Shown: positions 1 through 7,809 of the stretch, one piece after another
How the letters are laid out: each line of letters begins with the position of its first letter
Position numbering within the stretch: position 1 is the first letter of the stretch
Assembly (NCBI GenBank): GCA_024637255.1
Contig: JAGXFO010000008.1
Span: forward strand, 1 to 39,582
Length of the DNA: 39,582 nucleotides
Origin: Sulfurovum sp.
Lineage (GTDB): Bacteria > Campylobacterota > Campylobacteria > Campylobacterales > Sulfurovaceae
Direction of reading: 5' to 3'
Notes under the pieces: generated by a model
What the model was told of the DNA's origin: nothing
What the model saw: only the letters and a program-made list of their open reading frames with translations
The model's database searches: none
Position numbers and translations under genes: made by a program

Positions 1-2
1 CC

Positions 3-800
3 ATTGTACAATGGGCTATGCTTAAAAAAAATAATCTTGAGGAAGAGAGCCAGTTCAATGGACTTTATGAAGCACTTGTGGACAATTTTAAGCGTTTAGT
101 AACACTAGAGGAAGATATCTCTACGTTTGAAGAACGTTATGATGGATGGAATTTCCTCTTTACCTCGGTAAGAGGAAACTCTGAAGAAGAGAACACTGTC
201 AGACTGCTCCAACACATCGCCACTGAAGCAGGTTTTGAAACTGAATTTGCCTACATTGACGATATAGAATTTTCTGCTGATGAGGGCATAAGCTACAATG
301 ACAAAAACTATGAACTCTGGTTCAAACTGATTCCATGGGAAGACATAGCTCTTGAAGAATCAGACTTAGCTATGCTTTTAACCAACATCATCAAAAACCA
401 AAAAGCCATCATTTTCAACCCGGCATACGCCCTGCTTTTTCAAAGTAAAGGCTTACTTAAGATCCTATGGGATCTTTACCCCAATCACCCTCTTCTGCTT
501 GAAACTTCTTTTGACCTGTTAGCAGGACAGAAACAAGTCAAAAAGCCTGTTTTTGGCAGAGAAGGAGGCAATGTAAGCATTTTAGATGAAAACGCCTTGG
601 AACTCGAGTCAGTTGATGGTGATTATGCCAATCACAAGATGGTTTACCAAGCCTATGCAGAGTTAGCGACTGACAGAGAAGATCAATACTATCAGGCAGG
701 TGTTTTCTATGCTTATGAAGCCTGTGGTCTCGGATTTAGAAAAGGTGGGAAGATATTGGATAACATGTCTAAGTTTGTGGGACATATTGTTAAGGGATAA
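3..800 (+). CDS. Glutathionylspermidine synthase family protein (ATP-grasp), 5' end outside window
   Basis: The frame is open from the left edge, so the N-terminal part lies outside the window; the ATG at 18 is internal. The visible 265 residues match the C-terminal ATP-grasp half of the GspS/YgiC/YjfC family: the stretch around FNPAYALLFQSKGLLKILW, then KKPVFGREGGNVSI, which carries the nucleotide-binding lysine and the GRxG-type turn, and a closing NMSKFVGHIVKG. Members ligate amines such as spermidine to peptides such as glutathione using ATP; the substrate here cannot be told. The last 11 codons recur in diverged form at 3763-3795. The 31-nt palindrome at 862-894 follows the stop. Family is confident, exact reaction is not. 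Confidence 0.85.
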   Translation: MVQWAMLKKNNLEEESQFNGLYEALVDNFKRLVTLEEDISTFEERYDGWNFLFTSVRGNSEEENTVRLLQHIATEAGFETEFAYIDDIEFSADEGISYNDKNYELWFKLIPWEDIALEESDLAMLLTNIIKNQKAIIFNPAYALLFQSKGLLKILWDLYPNHPLLLETSFDLLAGQKQVKKPVFGREGGNVSILDENALELESVDGDYANHKMVYQAYAELATDREDQYYQAGVFYAYEACGLGFRKGGKILDNMSKFVGHIVKG

Positions 801-861
801 GTAAACATACATCTGGATCGTGCGAAATATACTTAAAAAACCCTCCAGTCACCTCTCTCAA

Positions 862-894
862 AAACCTTATAAAATTATATATTTTATAAGGTTT
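862..894. repeat. 31-nt palindromic repeat, copy 1
   Basis: A near-perfect inverted repeat with 14-bp arms (AAACCTTATAAAAT / ATTTTATAAGGTTT) and a 5-nt loop. The same 31-nt core recurs at 1384-1414 and 3622-3652. It lies between the synthase stop and the small membrane protein gene. It could act as a bidirectional terminator, but the constant length points to a repeat family. Confidence 0.8.
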
Positions 895-962
895 AGAGAA
901 TAAAACATTTTGATATACTCTTATAGATGAAACTGAATAGTTCTCACAGCTGAAAGGGTTTG

Positions 963-1364
963 ATGGAAACAAAGAAATTACGTATACTATTAACATTCCT
1001 TGCAGTATTCATGGTCTTTATTTTGTCTCAAATAGTCGAAGCTGCAGAGACTGGAGAGAAAGCATCTTTTTTTGAAGCAATGGGAATAGGATTAATATTA
1101 TTTTCACTGTTGTATATTGGTTTTTCTGATTGGTTATATTACAATCATATTGTAGATGAAGGTATTGAACTTAAATATAATACTTTTCAAAAATTAGGAA
1201 TATTTGTATCAATTCTTTTTATAAGCATTTTTATTAGTGTTTTGTATAATCATTTTTTTGATGGAAACCTTGGTCTTTATGGCATTAATTTTTATATTTT
1301 AGTTGGTGTATTGTATTTCATTACAACACTTATAAATAAAGAAGAAAACAAGGGAAAGCAATAA
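963..1364 (+). CDS. Small membrane protein of unknown function
   Basis: The 133-residue product is not recognised. It shows about four hydrophobic stretches: residues about 7-28 (a possible signal anchor, LLTFLAVFMVFILSQIV), 41-58, 76-95 and 105-122, separated by short charged loops, so it is an inner-membrane protein. The ATG at 963 is preferred over an in-frame TTG at 960 because AAAGGG lies just upstream at usable spacing. The gene is AT-rich even for this window and is bracketed by two copies of the 31-nt palindrome (862-894 and 1384-1414), as if the gene and repeats form one unit. Function unknown. Confidence 0.65.
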   Translation: METKKLRILLTFLAVFMVFILSQIVEAAETGEKASFFEAMGIGLILFSLLYIGFSDWLYYNHIVDEGIELKYNTFQKLGIFVSILFISIFISVLYNHFFDGNLGLYGINFYILVGVLYFITTLINKEENKGKQ

Positions 1365-1383
1365 GTTTGGATTGAGAAATAAA

Positions 1384-1414
1384 AACCTCATAAAGTTATA
1401 TATTTTATAAGGTT
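1384..1414. repeat. 31-nt palindromic repeat, copy 2
   Basis: Identical to the core of copy 1 except for two left-arm substitutions (AACCTCATAAAGT). The right arm ATTTTATAAGGTT is unchanged. It sits 19 nt after the stop of the small membrane protein gene. Confidence 0.8.
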
Positions 1415-1597
1415 ATGAAAGATAGGTTTTATTGTAATAAGTTTAGAATGTACAATATTTTATTTTTTTGAAGATGATGTGCTAGATACAAACATGAACG
1501 CTAACTGGACTGATGTAAGTGAATAAATACAAGAAATATATCACACCGCATAGGTTGATGGCTTATATGCACAACTATAGATTTAAACAGTCTCTTT

Positions 1598-1620
1598 GAG
1601 ACCGAGAGAACTTCGGTCTC
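1598..1620. terminator. Hairpin, possible terminator
   Basis: A perfect 8-bp stem (GAGACCGA / TCGGTCTC) with a 7-nt loop lies 60 nt beyond the stop of the minus-strand diguanylate cyclase. Neither side has a clean T-run, so termination is only a possibility. Confidence 0.35.
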
Positions 1621-1679
1621 TACTAAGTCTATTTAGATTATTATTTGAATGGTATCTAACCAAATCTCATTAAAAATTT

Positions 1680-3593
1680 TTATAAAACTTCAACTCTATT
1701 TCTACCATTATTTTTAGCAATATAAAGAGCATCATCACATCTTTTCAAGATACTTTCAATGGTATCTCCATCTTTATATTCAGTTACTCCAAAACTTACT
1801 GTTATCTTTCCTGCCATAGGATGTTCATTATCTTGAATTTTTTCTCTTAGTTTGTCAGAAACTATTTTTGCTATCTTAGAATTTGTATTTTTAAAAATTA
1901 TAACAAATTCCTCTCCACCCCATCTTGCAAATGTATCTGTTTCTCTTACACTCGCATTAACAGTTTGAGCCATTGTAATTAAAACTTCATCTCCAACCAA
2001 GTGTCCATAGGTATCATTGAAATCTTTAAACTTATCAATATCTAAAATAGCTATTGAAAGAGCATGGTCATATCTTTGTACATTTTTAATTTCATTTTTC
2101 AATGTCTCATCAAATTTATTTCTATTATAAACATTTGTGAGTCCATCCATATAGACTTTTTCTTCTGTTTGAAGTTGATACTCTTTCATTTTTGTTACAT
2201 CAGATAAAGTTACCAAATAATCTCTCTTTGTTTCTAATTTGGAGATACTGATTTTAAATGCAGTGACTTCAAGGTTTCTATCTAAAATTGATACAAGTCT
2301 GTCTTTTTCGGGTGTTCTAGCTATCAAGGATGTAAAATTTTCATCATCTACTAATAAACCACTATGTAAATATCCATCTGCAGGTGCAAACATGTTTAAT
2401 ATATTGAGAGGTTGCTCACTGTCATATGCCTCTGTATCTGTCATTTCTATCAACTCTTTAAACTTATGATTTGAATATTTAATAACTTTAAAATCTGTAA
2501 CAAGCATAGCATTATCAGTTTCATTAAGTATATCATTTAATAGATAATGTTGTATTTTTAGTTCTTCTTTCGATTTTATCTGTCTTACTAAAAAATAGAT
2601 TATTAACAAAGAGATAAAAAAACTGATAACTCTGATGATTAAAGTACTTTCTATAGTTGACTTTATAATATCATTATTTTGATATGAGACGACCCAAGCA
2701 ACAACTTTATTATTAACGTTTTTTATTGGTAAAAATGATATAATCTCGAAATGATTTCCGTTACGCACATAAGAATTAAATTCATTACCCAAGGTTATTT
2801 TATAGTCTATCTCTTCTTGAATTGGTGCTAGTTTTATTTTATTTTGATCTACACAAACTTCTTTTTTATATACATCCCCTAAATTAAACATATAGTCTTT
2901 TGATTCGGCACTTTGAGTATATATTAAAAGTAAATCATCTTTTTCCCAACTTCTATCAGAAAAAATATTTTTATTTACTATAAAATGGGAATGTATATGA
3001 CTAACCGTATTTAAGTACCATTGAAAAATATCAGTCGAAAAAGAGACTTCTACTGCGCCAATATATGAATTGTTTTCATCAAAGAGAGGAAACATGTTTC
3101 TAAATGCGTGAGCAACTCTGCCTTGCGCAAATGTTCTAATTGGTTTTTTTATTTTATTTATGCGTTCAAGATCTGGTCTTATACCTGTTAAATCATCTCC
3201 AAATTTCTTTGGTTTATGCGCTCTGTAAAACGATTCGTTATTTGGTAACATAAAATGATATATCAAAACGCCTTTTTCTTGTTCTATTCTAAATTTTACT
3301 TTTACTAAATTATGTAATTCATCTCTTAATTCTGCTTTTTTTTCTTTTGAAGCTGTATTTGCCTCTTTCATTATTTCCATAACTCTATCAATAATAAGTG
3401 TAGATTTATAAAACCCTATGGCTGTTTTATGTTGTGACTCTAATAAAATATTATAATGAGCCTGAAGCATTTTTAGACTGTTATCTAAGGCAGCATTAAT
3501 TATATTGTTTTTATTTATATCAGTCAATACATAAACTGCTGTATTCATGAGAAGGAATAGCAAGAATAATTTTGATTTTATATTAATATTCAT
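1680..3593 (-). CDS. Membrane diguanylate cyclase (Cache-type sensor + PAS-like + GGDEF)
   Basis: The 637-residue protein begins with a transmembrane segment (LFLLFLLMNTAVYVL). A long extracytoplasmic region of about 300 residues resembling a double Cache sensor follows (motifs such as FYRAHKPKKFGDD and GAVEVSFSTD), then a second membrane segment (VISFFISLLIIYFLV), a PAS-like linker and a C-terminal GGDEF domain. GGEEF is intact at about residues 559-563. RETD sits five residues upstream, as the RxxD inhibitory site does. It should therefore make cyclic di-GMP from GTP in response to a periplasmic ligand and be inhibited by product. It stands alone between palindromic repeats; the ligand is unknown. 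Confidence 0.92.
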   Translation of the reverse strand: MNINIKSKLFLLFLLMNTAVYVLTDINKNNIINAALDNSLKMLQAHYNILLESQHKTAIGFYKSTLIIDRVMEIMKEANTASKEKKAELRDELHNLVKVKFRIEQEKGVLIYHFMLPNNESFYRAHKPKKFGDDLTGIRPDLERINKIKKPIRTFAQGRVAHAFRNMFPLFDENNSYIGAVEVSFSTDIFQWYLNTVSHIHSHFIVNKNIFSDRSWEKDDLLLIYTQSAESKDYMFNLGDVYKKEVCVDQNKIKLAPIQEEIDYKITLGNEFNSYVRNGNHFEIISFLPIKNVNNKVVAWVVSYQNNDIIKSTIESTLIIRVISFFISLLIIYFLVRQIKSKEELKIQHYLLNDILNETDNAMLVTDFKVIKYSNHKFKELIEMTDTEAYDSEQPLNILNMFAPADGYLHSGLLVDDENFTSLIARTPEKDRLVSILDRNLEVTAFKISISKLETKRDYLVTLSDVTKMKEYQLQTEEKVYMDGLTNVYNRNKFDETLKNEIKNVQRYDHALSIAILDIDKFKDFNDTYGHLVGDEVLITMAQTVNASVRETDTFARWGGEEFVIIFKNTNSKIAKIVSDKLREKIQDNEHPMAGKITVSFGVTEYKDGDTIESILKRCDDALYIAKNNGRNRVEVL

Positions 3594-3621
3594 AATAGTT
3601 ATATTAGCATATTTTCCTGAA

Positions 3622-3652
3622 AACCTTATAATCTAACATATTTTATAAGGTT
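3622..3652. repeat. 31-nt palindromic repeat, copy 3
   Basis: The sequence has the same outer arms (AACCTTATAA ... TTTTATAAGGTT) and exactly 31 nt, with a diverged centre. It lies 28 nt upstream of the diguanylate cyclase start, in its promoter/leader region. Confidence 0.75.
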
Positions 3653-3705
3653 ATTCGCTGTAGCTACGTTTTCAGGCGATAAATATGTACCCTCTGATAG
3701 GAAAA

Positions 3706-3741
3706 CCTTATATAATAGTCTATATAGAAGATTTTATAATG
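3706..3741. repeat. Degenerate palindromic repeat, possible copy 4
   Basis: The left arm AACCTTATATAAT is readable and is followed by AT-rich sequence ending in ATTTTATAAT, but the right arm has lost GGTT. It abuts the synthase 3'-end remnant. Confidence 0.4.
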
Positions 3742-3795
3742 AAAACTATTCCATATGAGAATATGTCTAAATTTGTGAGGCATCTGGTGAAGTAG
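3739..3795 (+). pseudogene. Remnant copy of the glutathionylspermidine-synthase 3' end
   Basis: The short frame ends ENMSKFVRHLVK-stop, which parallels DNMSKFVGHIVKG-stop of the gene ending at 800. Nucleotide identity over the last 33 nt is roughly three quarters. No other part of the synthase is present. On the other strand this segment encodes the last residues and stop of apaH. It looks like the old 3' end of a synthase that once converged on and overlapped apaH, now separated from the present gene by about 2.9 kb. Confidence 0.5.
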
Positions 3796-4633
3796 GTGTT
3801 TCTACTTCACTCTCCTGTTCCTTCTTACAGTCAATAGAAACAATCTCAACTTCATTACTGTCAATACGTGCAGCAGTAAGTTTTCCACCCCACACACATC
3901 CGGTATCTAAAGCCAATACATGTTCATCTTCATAAAATCCCAAAGTTGACCAGTGCCCTATAATAATACGCAAATCGATATCTTTACGATACTGACATTC
4001 GAACCAGGGTTTTAGTCCCTTTTCCCTCAGCTCTTCTTTGGGTGGACCTTTTTGGTCAAAATCAAGTCTATGGTCACCATAACAAAAACGCATACGTGTA
4101 AATGCACTGACGATGTAACGGTCAATGTCTATGAGCTTGGCATTTCTGTCAAAACGGTCAACACCGCTTTTTAAGATTCTTTTGAGCCAAATCCCTGCAT
4201 CATCACTGCGCAACTTCTCTTCAACTCTTTGGGCATAACTTAATGCCATACCCAAATCAAACTCAGGGGAGATACCCGCATGAGCCATGCAGTAACCAAG
4301 TTTATAGTCCACATGCAAAAACTTTTGTCCCCTGAGCCAATCTATAAGCATTTTGGCATTGGGTGAGTGAAGTATGGCGTCTATGGTAGGATTAGACTTT
4401 TTGATACCATAATAAGCTGCAATGAGCGCAATATCATGATTGCCAAGCACAATCTGAACACTTTCTTTTATGCTATAAAGATATTCCAGTGTTTCGAGCG
4501 AACCCTCACCCCTGTTGACCAGATCCCCAGCGATCCAAAGCGTATCGCATTCAGGATCGAAGTGTATCGTTTCCAACAGTTTTCTAAAAGACTCGTAACA
4601 CCCTTGTATATCTCCTATTGCCCAAACTGCCAT
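3767..4633 (-). CDS. apaH: Symmetrical diadenosine tetraphosphatase (ApaH)
   Basis: ApaH cleaves Ap4A and related dinucleoside polyphosphates to two ADP. The 288-residue protein has the full metallophosphatase set: GDIQGCY at residues 7-13, GDLVNRGEGS, GNHD and AHAG, plus the ApaH-type IIGHWSTLGF and ALDTGCVWGGKL near the end. Its ATG shares one base with the stop of the upstream glycosylase gene (TAATG), so the two are cotranslated. The C-terminal tail (about 20 residues, ETPTSPDASQI) is encoded antisense to the synthase remnant at 3763-3795. Confidence 0.93.
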   Translation of the reverse strand: MAVWAIGDIQGCYESFRKLLETIHFDPECDTLWIAGDLVNRGEGSLETLEYLYSIKESVQIVLGNHDIALIAAYYGIKKSNPTIDAILHSPNAKMLIDWLRGQKFLHVDYKLGYCMAHAGISPEFDLGMALSYAQRVEEKLRSDDAGIWLKRILKSGVDRFDRNAKLIDIDRYIVSAFTRMRFCYGDHRLDFDQKGPPKEELREKGLKPWFECQYRKDIDLRIIIGHWSTLGFYEDEHVLALDTGCVWGGKLTAARIDSNEVEIVSIDCKKEQESEVETPTSPDASQI

Positions 4634-5130
4634 TAACTACATCCTAAGAATTTTTCATACTGGGCTGCTTTATCATCAAAGGTCATCTTTGCATAAGCAG
4701 CCGAAGGTGAAGGCAGATAAACCGTTTCTACCGCAAGGTGTGAGAAATGTGTTTTAAAAAGTGACTCTGCTTTTTTGCCGGTAAAAGCCAATTTTTTAAT
4801 ACTGGGATGCTCTTCCAAAAATGCAGCAAGATCATTCACTTCTTCATTTTCCAAAGAACTATCAAGTGAATTGTCTCTATTGCATGCTTTTACCATGTCC
4901 CAAAGTCCAAACTTGCACTCTTTTAATAACCAAAGTTTTTGATCACGGTTGTTCACGGGGTAGGTAGTCACCTTTTCAAGGAGTTTCCAAAATTGATTGC
5001 GTGGATGTGCATAGTAAAAATTCTTTTCAAAAGACTGAATACTGGGGAATGAACCCAATATGAGTATCTGTGTGTCTTTAAACACAATAGGTTTGAAAGG
5101 GTGCTCTAAAACTTCATTCATACCCACCAC
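4633..5130 (-). CDS. DNA-deoxyinosine glycosylase (uracil-DNA glycosylase superfamily)
   Basis: The 165-residue protein has the signature of the Mug/TDG-like hypoxanthine-DNA glycosylases: ILILGSFPS followed by FYYAHPRNQFWKLL, and LPSPSAAYA near the C-terminus. It would remove deaminated purine (hypoxanthine) from DNA in base-excision repair. The start could be 5130 or the ATG at 5121; either overlaps the stop of the DUF4149 gene at 5118, so translation is coupled. It shares a TAATG junction with apaH. Confidence 0.85.
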   Translation of the reverse strand: MVGMNEVLEHPFKPIVFKDTQILILGSFPSIQSFEKNFYYAHPRNQFWKLLEKVTTYPVNNRDQKLWLLKECKFGLWDMVKACNRDNSLDSSLENEEVNDLAAFLEEHPSIKKLAFTGKKAESLFKTHFSHLAVETVYLPSPSAAYAKMTFDDKAAQYEKFLGCS

Positions 5131-5606
5131 TTACATGCCCTACGCATATTTTGAACAATGAGCACAAGCAATGCAAGAGAAAAAATCTTGAAGTTGATTT
5201 CAGAACCTTTATGTGTATTTATGAATGCCTGAGACCTTGTCATCTCTTCCCCCGCAAGCTGCATACTAATGATGTCGGGTATATAATACTGCGAAAAAAG
5301 CAAACCTGTTGCCAATACAAAAAAAGTAGCTACCTGTGTGAGCGTATCTCTTTCAAATTTTTTAAATTTATACCCCTCATAAAGCACAACAGTTACCAAT
5401 GCGACATTCACCATATATGAAAGTCTTAGAAAGTTTTCCGTCATAATTTGTCCTTCCTGATATCTGCTCAAAATATCTGCACCCAACCAAAGGTCTGTGT
5501 GGAAAGTGACGGGTGCGACTACAATTCCTGCAAAAAGACCTGCTCCCAGCACCGCACTTAAGAATATGATATATGCCATTGTTGTCATTCTAAAATATTT
5601 GTTCAT
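5118..5606 (-). CDS. DUF4149 integral membrane protein
   Basis: The 162-residue protein has four predicted helices: residues about 9-31 (a segment rich in Gly and Ala, AYIIFLSAVLGAGLFAGIVV), 59-78, 88-107 and 139-155. The pattern, with VAPVTFH after the first helix, fits DUF4149, an uncharacterised four-helix family. It is the middle gene of a tight operon: 10 nt after prmC and overlapping the glycosylase by 13 nt. No function can be inferred beyond membrane location. Confidence 0.8.
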   Translation of the reverse strand: MNKYFRMTTMAYIIFLSAVLGAGLFAGIVVAPVTFHTDLWLGADILSRYQEGQIMTENFLRLSYMVNVALVTVVLYEGYKFKKFERDTLTQVATFFVLATGLLFSQYYIPDIISMQLAGEEMTRSQAFINTHKGSEINFKIFSLALLVLIVQNMRRACKWWV

Positions 5607-5616
5607 TGCTGTATCC

Positions 5617-6438
5617 TTAATTAAATTTAATTATAAACCCGCGGTCAAGCGCTGCGAGATCTTTGTAAAATTTTATGTATTTTACACCGATTTTATTAAC
5701 AAAATCTTGTAGTGGTTCTTTTTGATCATAGCCCATCTCACAGGCAAGATATTTGATGCCTCTTTTTTTCACATCCAAGATGATCTGCTTCAACAGTTCA
5801 TCCCCTATTTGACCACCAAAAAGTGCTTCTTTGGGTTCGTAATCAACCACATTGGATGCAAGCAAAAAATCTTCTGCTATATAGGGAGGATTGGAAACAA
5901 CCAACTCCAAAGCTTCAGGCACTTCATCTATGAGATTAGATTTACGAACTTCTATCTGCTTGCCCAATCCAAACGTGTCAATATTTTTTGCAGCAACTTT
6001 GAGCGGGACATCACATATGTCTGTAGCTATAATGTGAAGCTGTGGAAATTTGCGTGCCAAGACCACAGAAATGGCGCCCGACCCTACTCCTATTTCAGCA
6101 ATCTGTATCATGTTTTCTTTTTCTATAATTTCAGAAACCAGATCAATCAATATCTCTGTCTCTGGGCGTGGGATAAGCACACCTGATTCCACTTCAAGGT
6201 GTATATCATAAAAACTTGCTGAGCTTACAATATATTCGTAAGGCTCATGGCTGGCTCTTCTTAGGACAAGATTCTTAAAATCTTCTACATTATCGATCAT
6301 CCTATTGTCCTGTGTTATCAGATACGTGCGATCTTGCTTTAAATGGTAGGCCAAAAGCAGTTCTGCCTCAAACTGTGGACGCTCACATGTTTTTTTGAGT
6401 TGTTCCTTAGCCCAGAATAACCCTTGTTTAATGGTCAT
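5617..6438 (-). CDS. prmC: Peptide chain release factor N5-glutamine methyltransferase (PrmC/HemK)
   Basis: PrmC methylates the Gln of the GGQ loop of release factors RF1/RF2 with S-adenosylmethionine, which is needed for efficient termination. Motif I EIGVGSGAIS lies at residues 115-124 and the catalytic NPPY at 183-186; the N-terminal helical domain precedes them. I use the ATG at 6438 (MTIKQG, 273 aa), which overlaps the upstream protease stop by 11 nt. An ATG 45 nt further upstream would add a stretch lying wholly inside the protease gene. Confidence 0.93.
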   Translation of the reverse strand: MTIKQGLFWAKEQLKKTCERPQFEAELLLAYHLKQDRTYLITQDNRMIDNVEDFKNLVLRRASHEPYEYIVSSASFYDIHLEVESGVLIPRPETEILIDLVSEIIEKENMIQIAEIGVGSGAISVVLARKFPQLHIIATDICDVPLKVAAKNIDTFGLGKQIEVRKSNLIDEVPEALELVVSNPPYIAEDFLLASNVVDYEPKEALFGGQIGDELLKQIILDVKKRGIKYLACEMGYDQKEPLQDFVNKIGVKYIKFYKDLAALDRGFIIKFN

Positions 6439-7714
6439 TTTTATCCAAAAAAGTAAAGATACCATCGCGAGGTAATGGTGCATCCCTCACCCCATCTTCT
6501 AGTACTGCAGTATCCAAGGAGGCATCAAAGCCTAACTCTTTGAGTCTTTCAAGCACAGGCGGATGCGTATAGTAAAAGAAAATGACCAAAGGATGCGACT
6601 TGGGAAACGACTTATTTTCTGTAACAAGTTTCATGAGTGCGGAGACCAGGTTTTCCTTGCCCCCCATAGCAGAACCAAATTCATCTGCTGCATATTCATT
6701 GTGACGGCTCACTGCTGACATAAAGGGTGTAAACACAAAACTTAAAAGTGGCAACAGCAACATAAGCATCGCTATTTGTACCCCTGCTTCAGGCACCACG
6801 CCCATTTGTGTAAACAGTGTATCTGGCAAGTGGCCAAAAAGATAAAAGGCAATAAAAAGAAGTAGGCCCATCAGCCCTATATTTTTCCAAATGTCTCCAT
6901 GTGTAAAATGTCCCAGTTCATGCCCCAAAACAGCGAGTAATTCTTTGGTGTTTAGCTTCTCTAAAAGCGTATCAAAAAGTACCACCCTTTTACTTTTGCC
7001 CAAGCCACCGAAAAATGCATTCAGACGGCTGTCGCGTTTGGAGGCATCCATCACAAAGATTCCGTCACTTTTGAGCCCTGCCTGATTCATCATGGCAGTA
7101 ATTTTCTCTTTGAGCTCACCCTCTTCAAGAGGTGAAAATTTATTGAACAGTGCCATAAAAGTAGGCGCCAACAGATTGGCGAGTATCGCTACAGTGAACA
7201 TGGCGGCAAAACCCCAAAGCCACCATGAGTCATAGTTACCTATAATCCATGCCAACAGTGCAAAAATAGCCCCTCCCAAAAGCACAAACAATATACTTGA
7301 TTTGGCCATATCAAGTACAAACATTTTTGCTGTCATTTTATTGAATCCGAAATCTTCGTCAATTTTAAACTTTTGATAAAGCTCAAAAGGAAGTCCAATG
7401 ATAAAATTGACTACGATAAAGCCAAAAAGAAATACAACTGCCTGCAAAATACTTCCTTCAACTGGAATAAAAGAGGATAACCACGCAAACCCTGCAAATA
7501 CCCACCAGATAAATACCAGATAATCCACAAATGCAGACACAAGTCCAAGCTTACCATTGGCTACTGCATAGTTTCCCGCTATCAGATATTTTTCTGCGGA
7601 CATCAGTACGGGTGTTTTTCTCTTTTCTTCGTTAATATAGCCTATTTGCATCAGAGAAATATAGATTTTCATAAAGGTATAGATAGAGTATAAAACAATA
7701 ATGGTTTCTAGCAT
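6428..7714 (-). CDS. M48 family membrane metalloprotease (Ste24/CAAX-protease type)
   Basis: The 428-residue protein has five to seven membrane segments, a zinc-binding HELGH at 265-269 and the distal EYAAD at 340-344, in the arrangement of Ste24-type proteases rather than the shorter HtpX. NxFFGGLGKSKRVVLFDTLL just before the active site is a family hallmark. In bacteria such proteins are thought to clear damaged membrane proteins. AAGGA lies 5 nt before the ATG. It is the first gene of the M48-prmC-DUF4149-glycosylase-apaH operon. Confidence 0.92.
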   Translation of the reverse strand: MLETIIVLYSIYTFMKIYISLMQIGYINEEKRKTPVLMSAEKYLIAGNYAVANGKLGLVSAFVDYLVFIWWVFAGFAWLSSFIPVEGSILQAVVFLFGFIVVNFIIGLPFELYQKFKIDEDFGFNKMTAKMFVLDMAKSSILFVLLGGAIFALLAWIIGNYDSWWLWGFAAMFTVAILANLLAPTFMALFNKFSPLEEGELKEKITAMMNQAGLKSDGIFVMDASKRDSRLNAFFGGLGKSKRVVLFDTLLEKLNTKELLAVLGHELGHFTHGDIWKNIGLMGLLLFIAFYLFGHLPDTLFTQMGVVPEAGVQIAMLMLLLPLLSFVFTPFMSAVSRHNEYAADEFGSAMGGKENLVSALMKLVTENKSFPKSHPLVIFFYYTHPPVLERLKELGFDASLDTAVLEDGVRDAPLPRDGIFTFLDKNDH

Positions 7715-7728
7715 AACAATCCTTGCGA

Positions 7729-7783
7729 GTATAATGGAGAATATACCAAATCAAGCCTTAAACCCCACTCTGTTTGCTATAAT
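7729..7783. promoter_or_regulatory. Divergent promoter region
   Basis: TGCTATAAT (extended -10; hexamer 7778-7783) faces the plus-strand ABC-F gene. TATACT on the minus strand (7734-7729) faces the M48 protease operon. There are no clear -35 boxes, as is usual in this phylum. Confidence 0.5.
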
Positions 7784-7809
7784 ACGCCAATAAACACTAA
7801 GGATAATAC

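Larger units (their letters stand above)
1365..1679. other. Gene-free stretch with palindrome and hairpin
   Basis: This 315-nt gap holds the second 31-nt palindrome (1384-1414) and a hairpin at 1598-1620. A short open stretch near 1470-1526, EDDVLDTNMNANWTDVSE before a stop, may be gene debris but has no recognisable homology. I see no RNA gene. Confidence 0.4.

Noticed and set aside
862..3652. Possible CRISPR array from the regularly sized repeats
   Set aside because: The copies are separated by genes at irregular distances and there are no unique short spacers.
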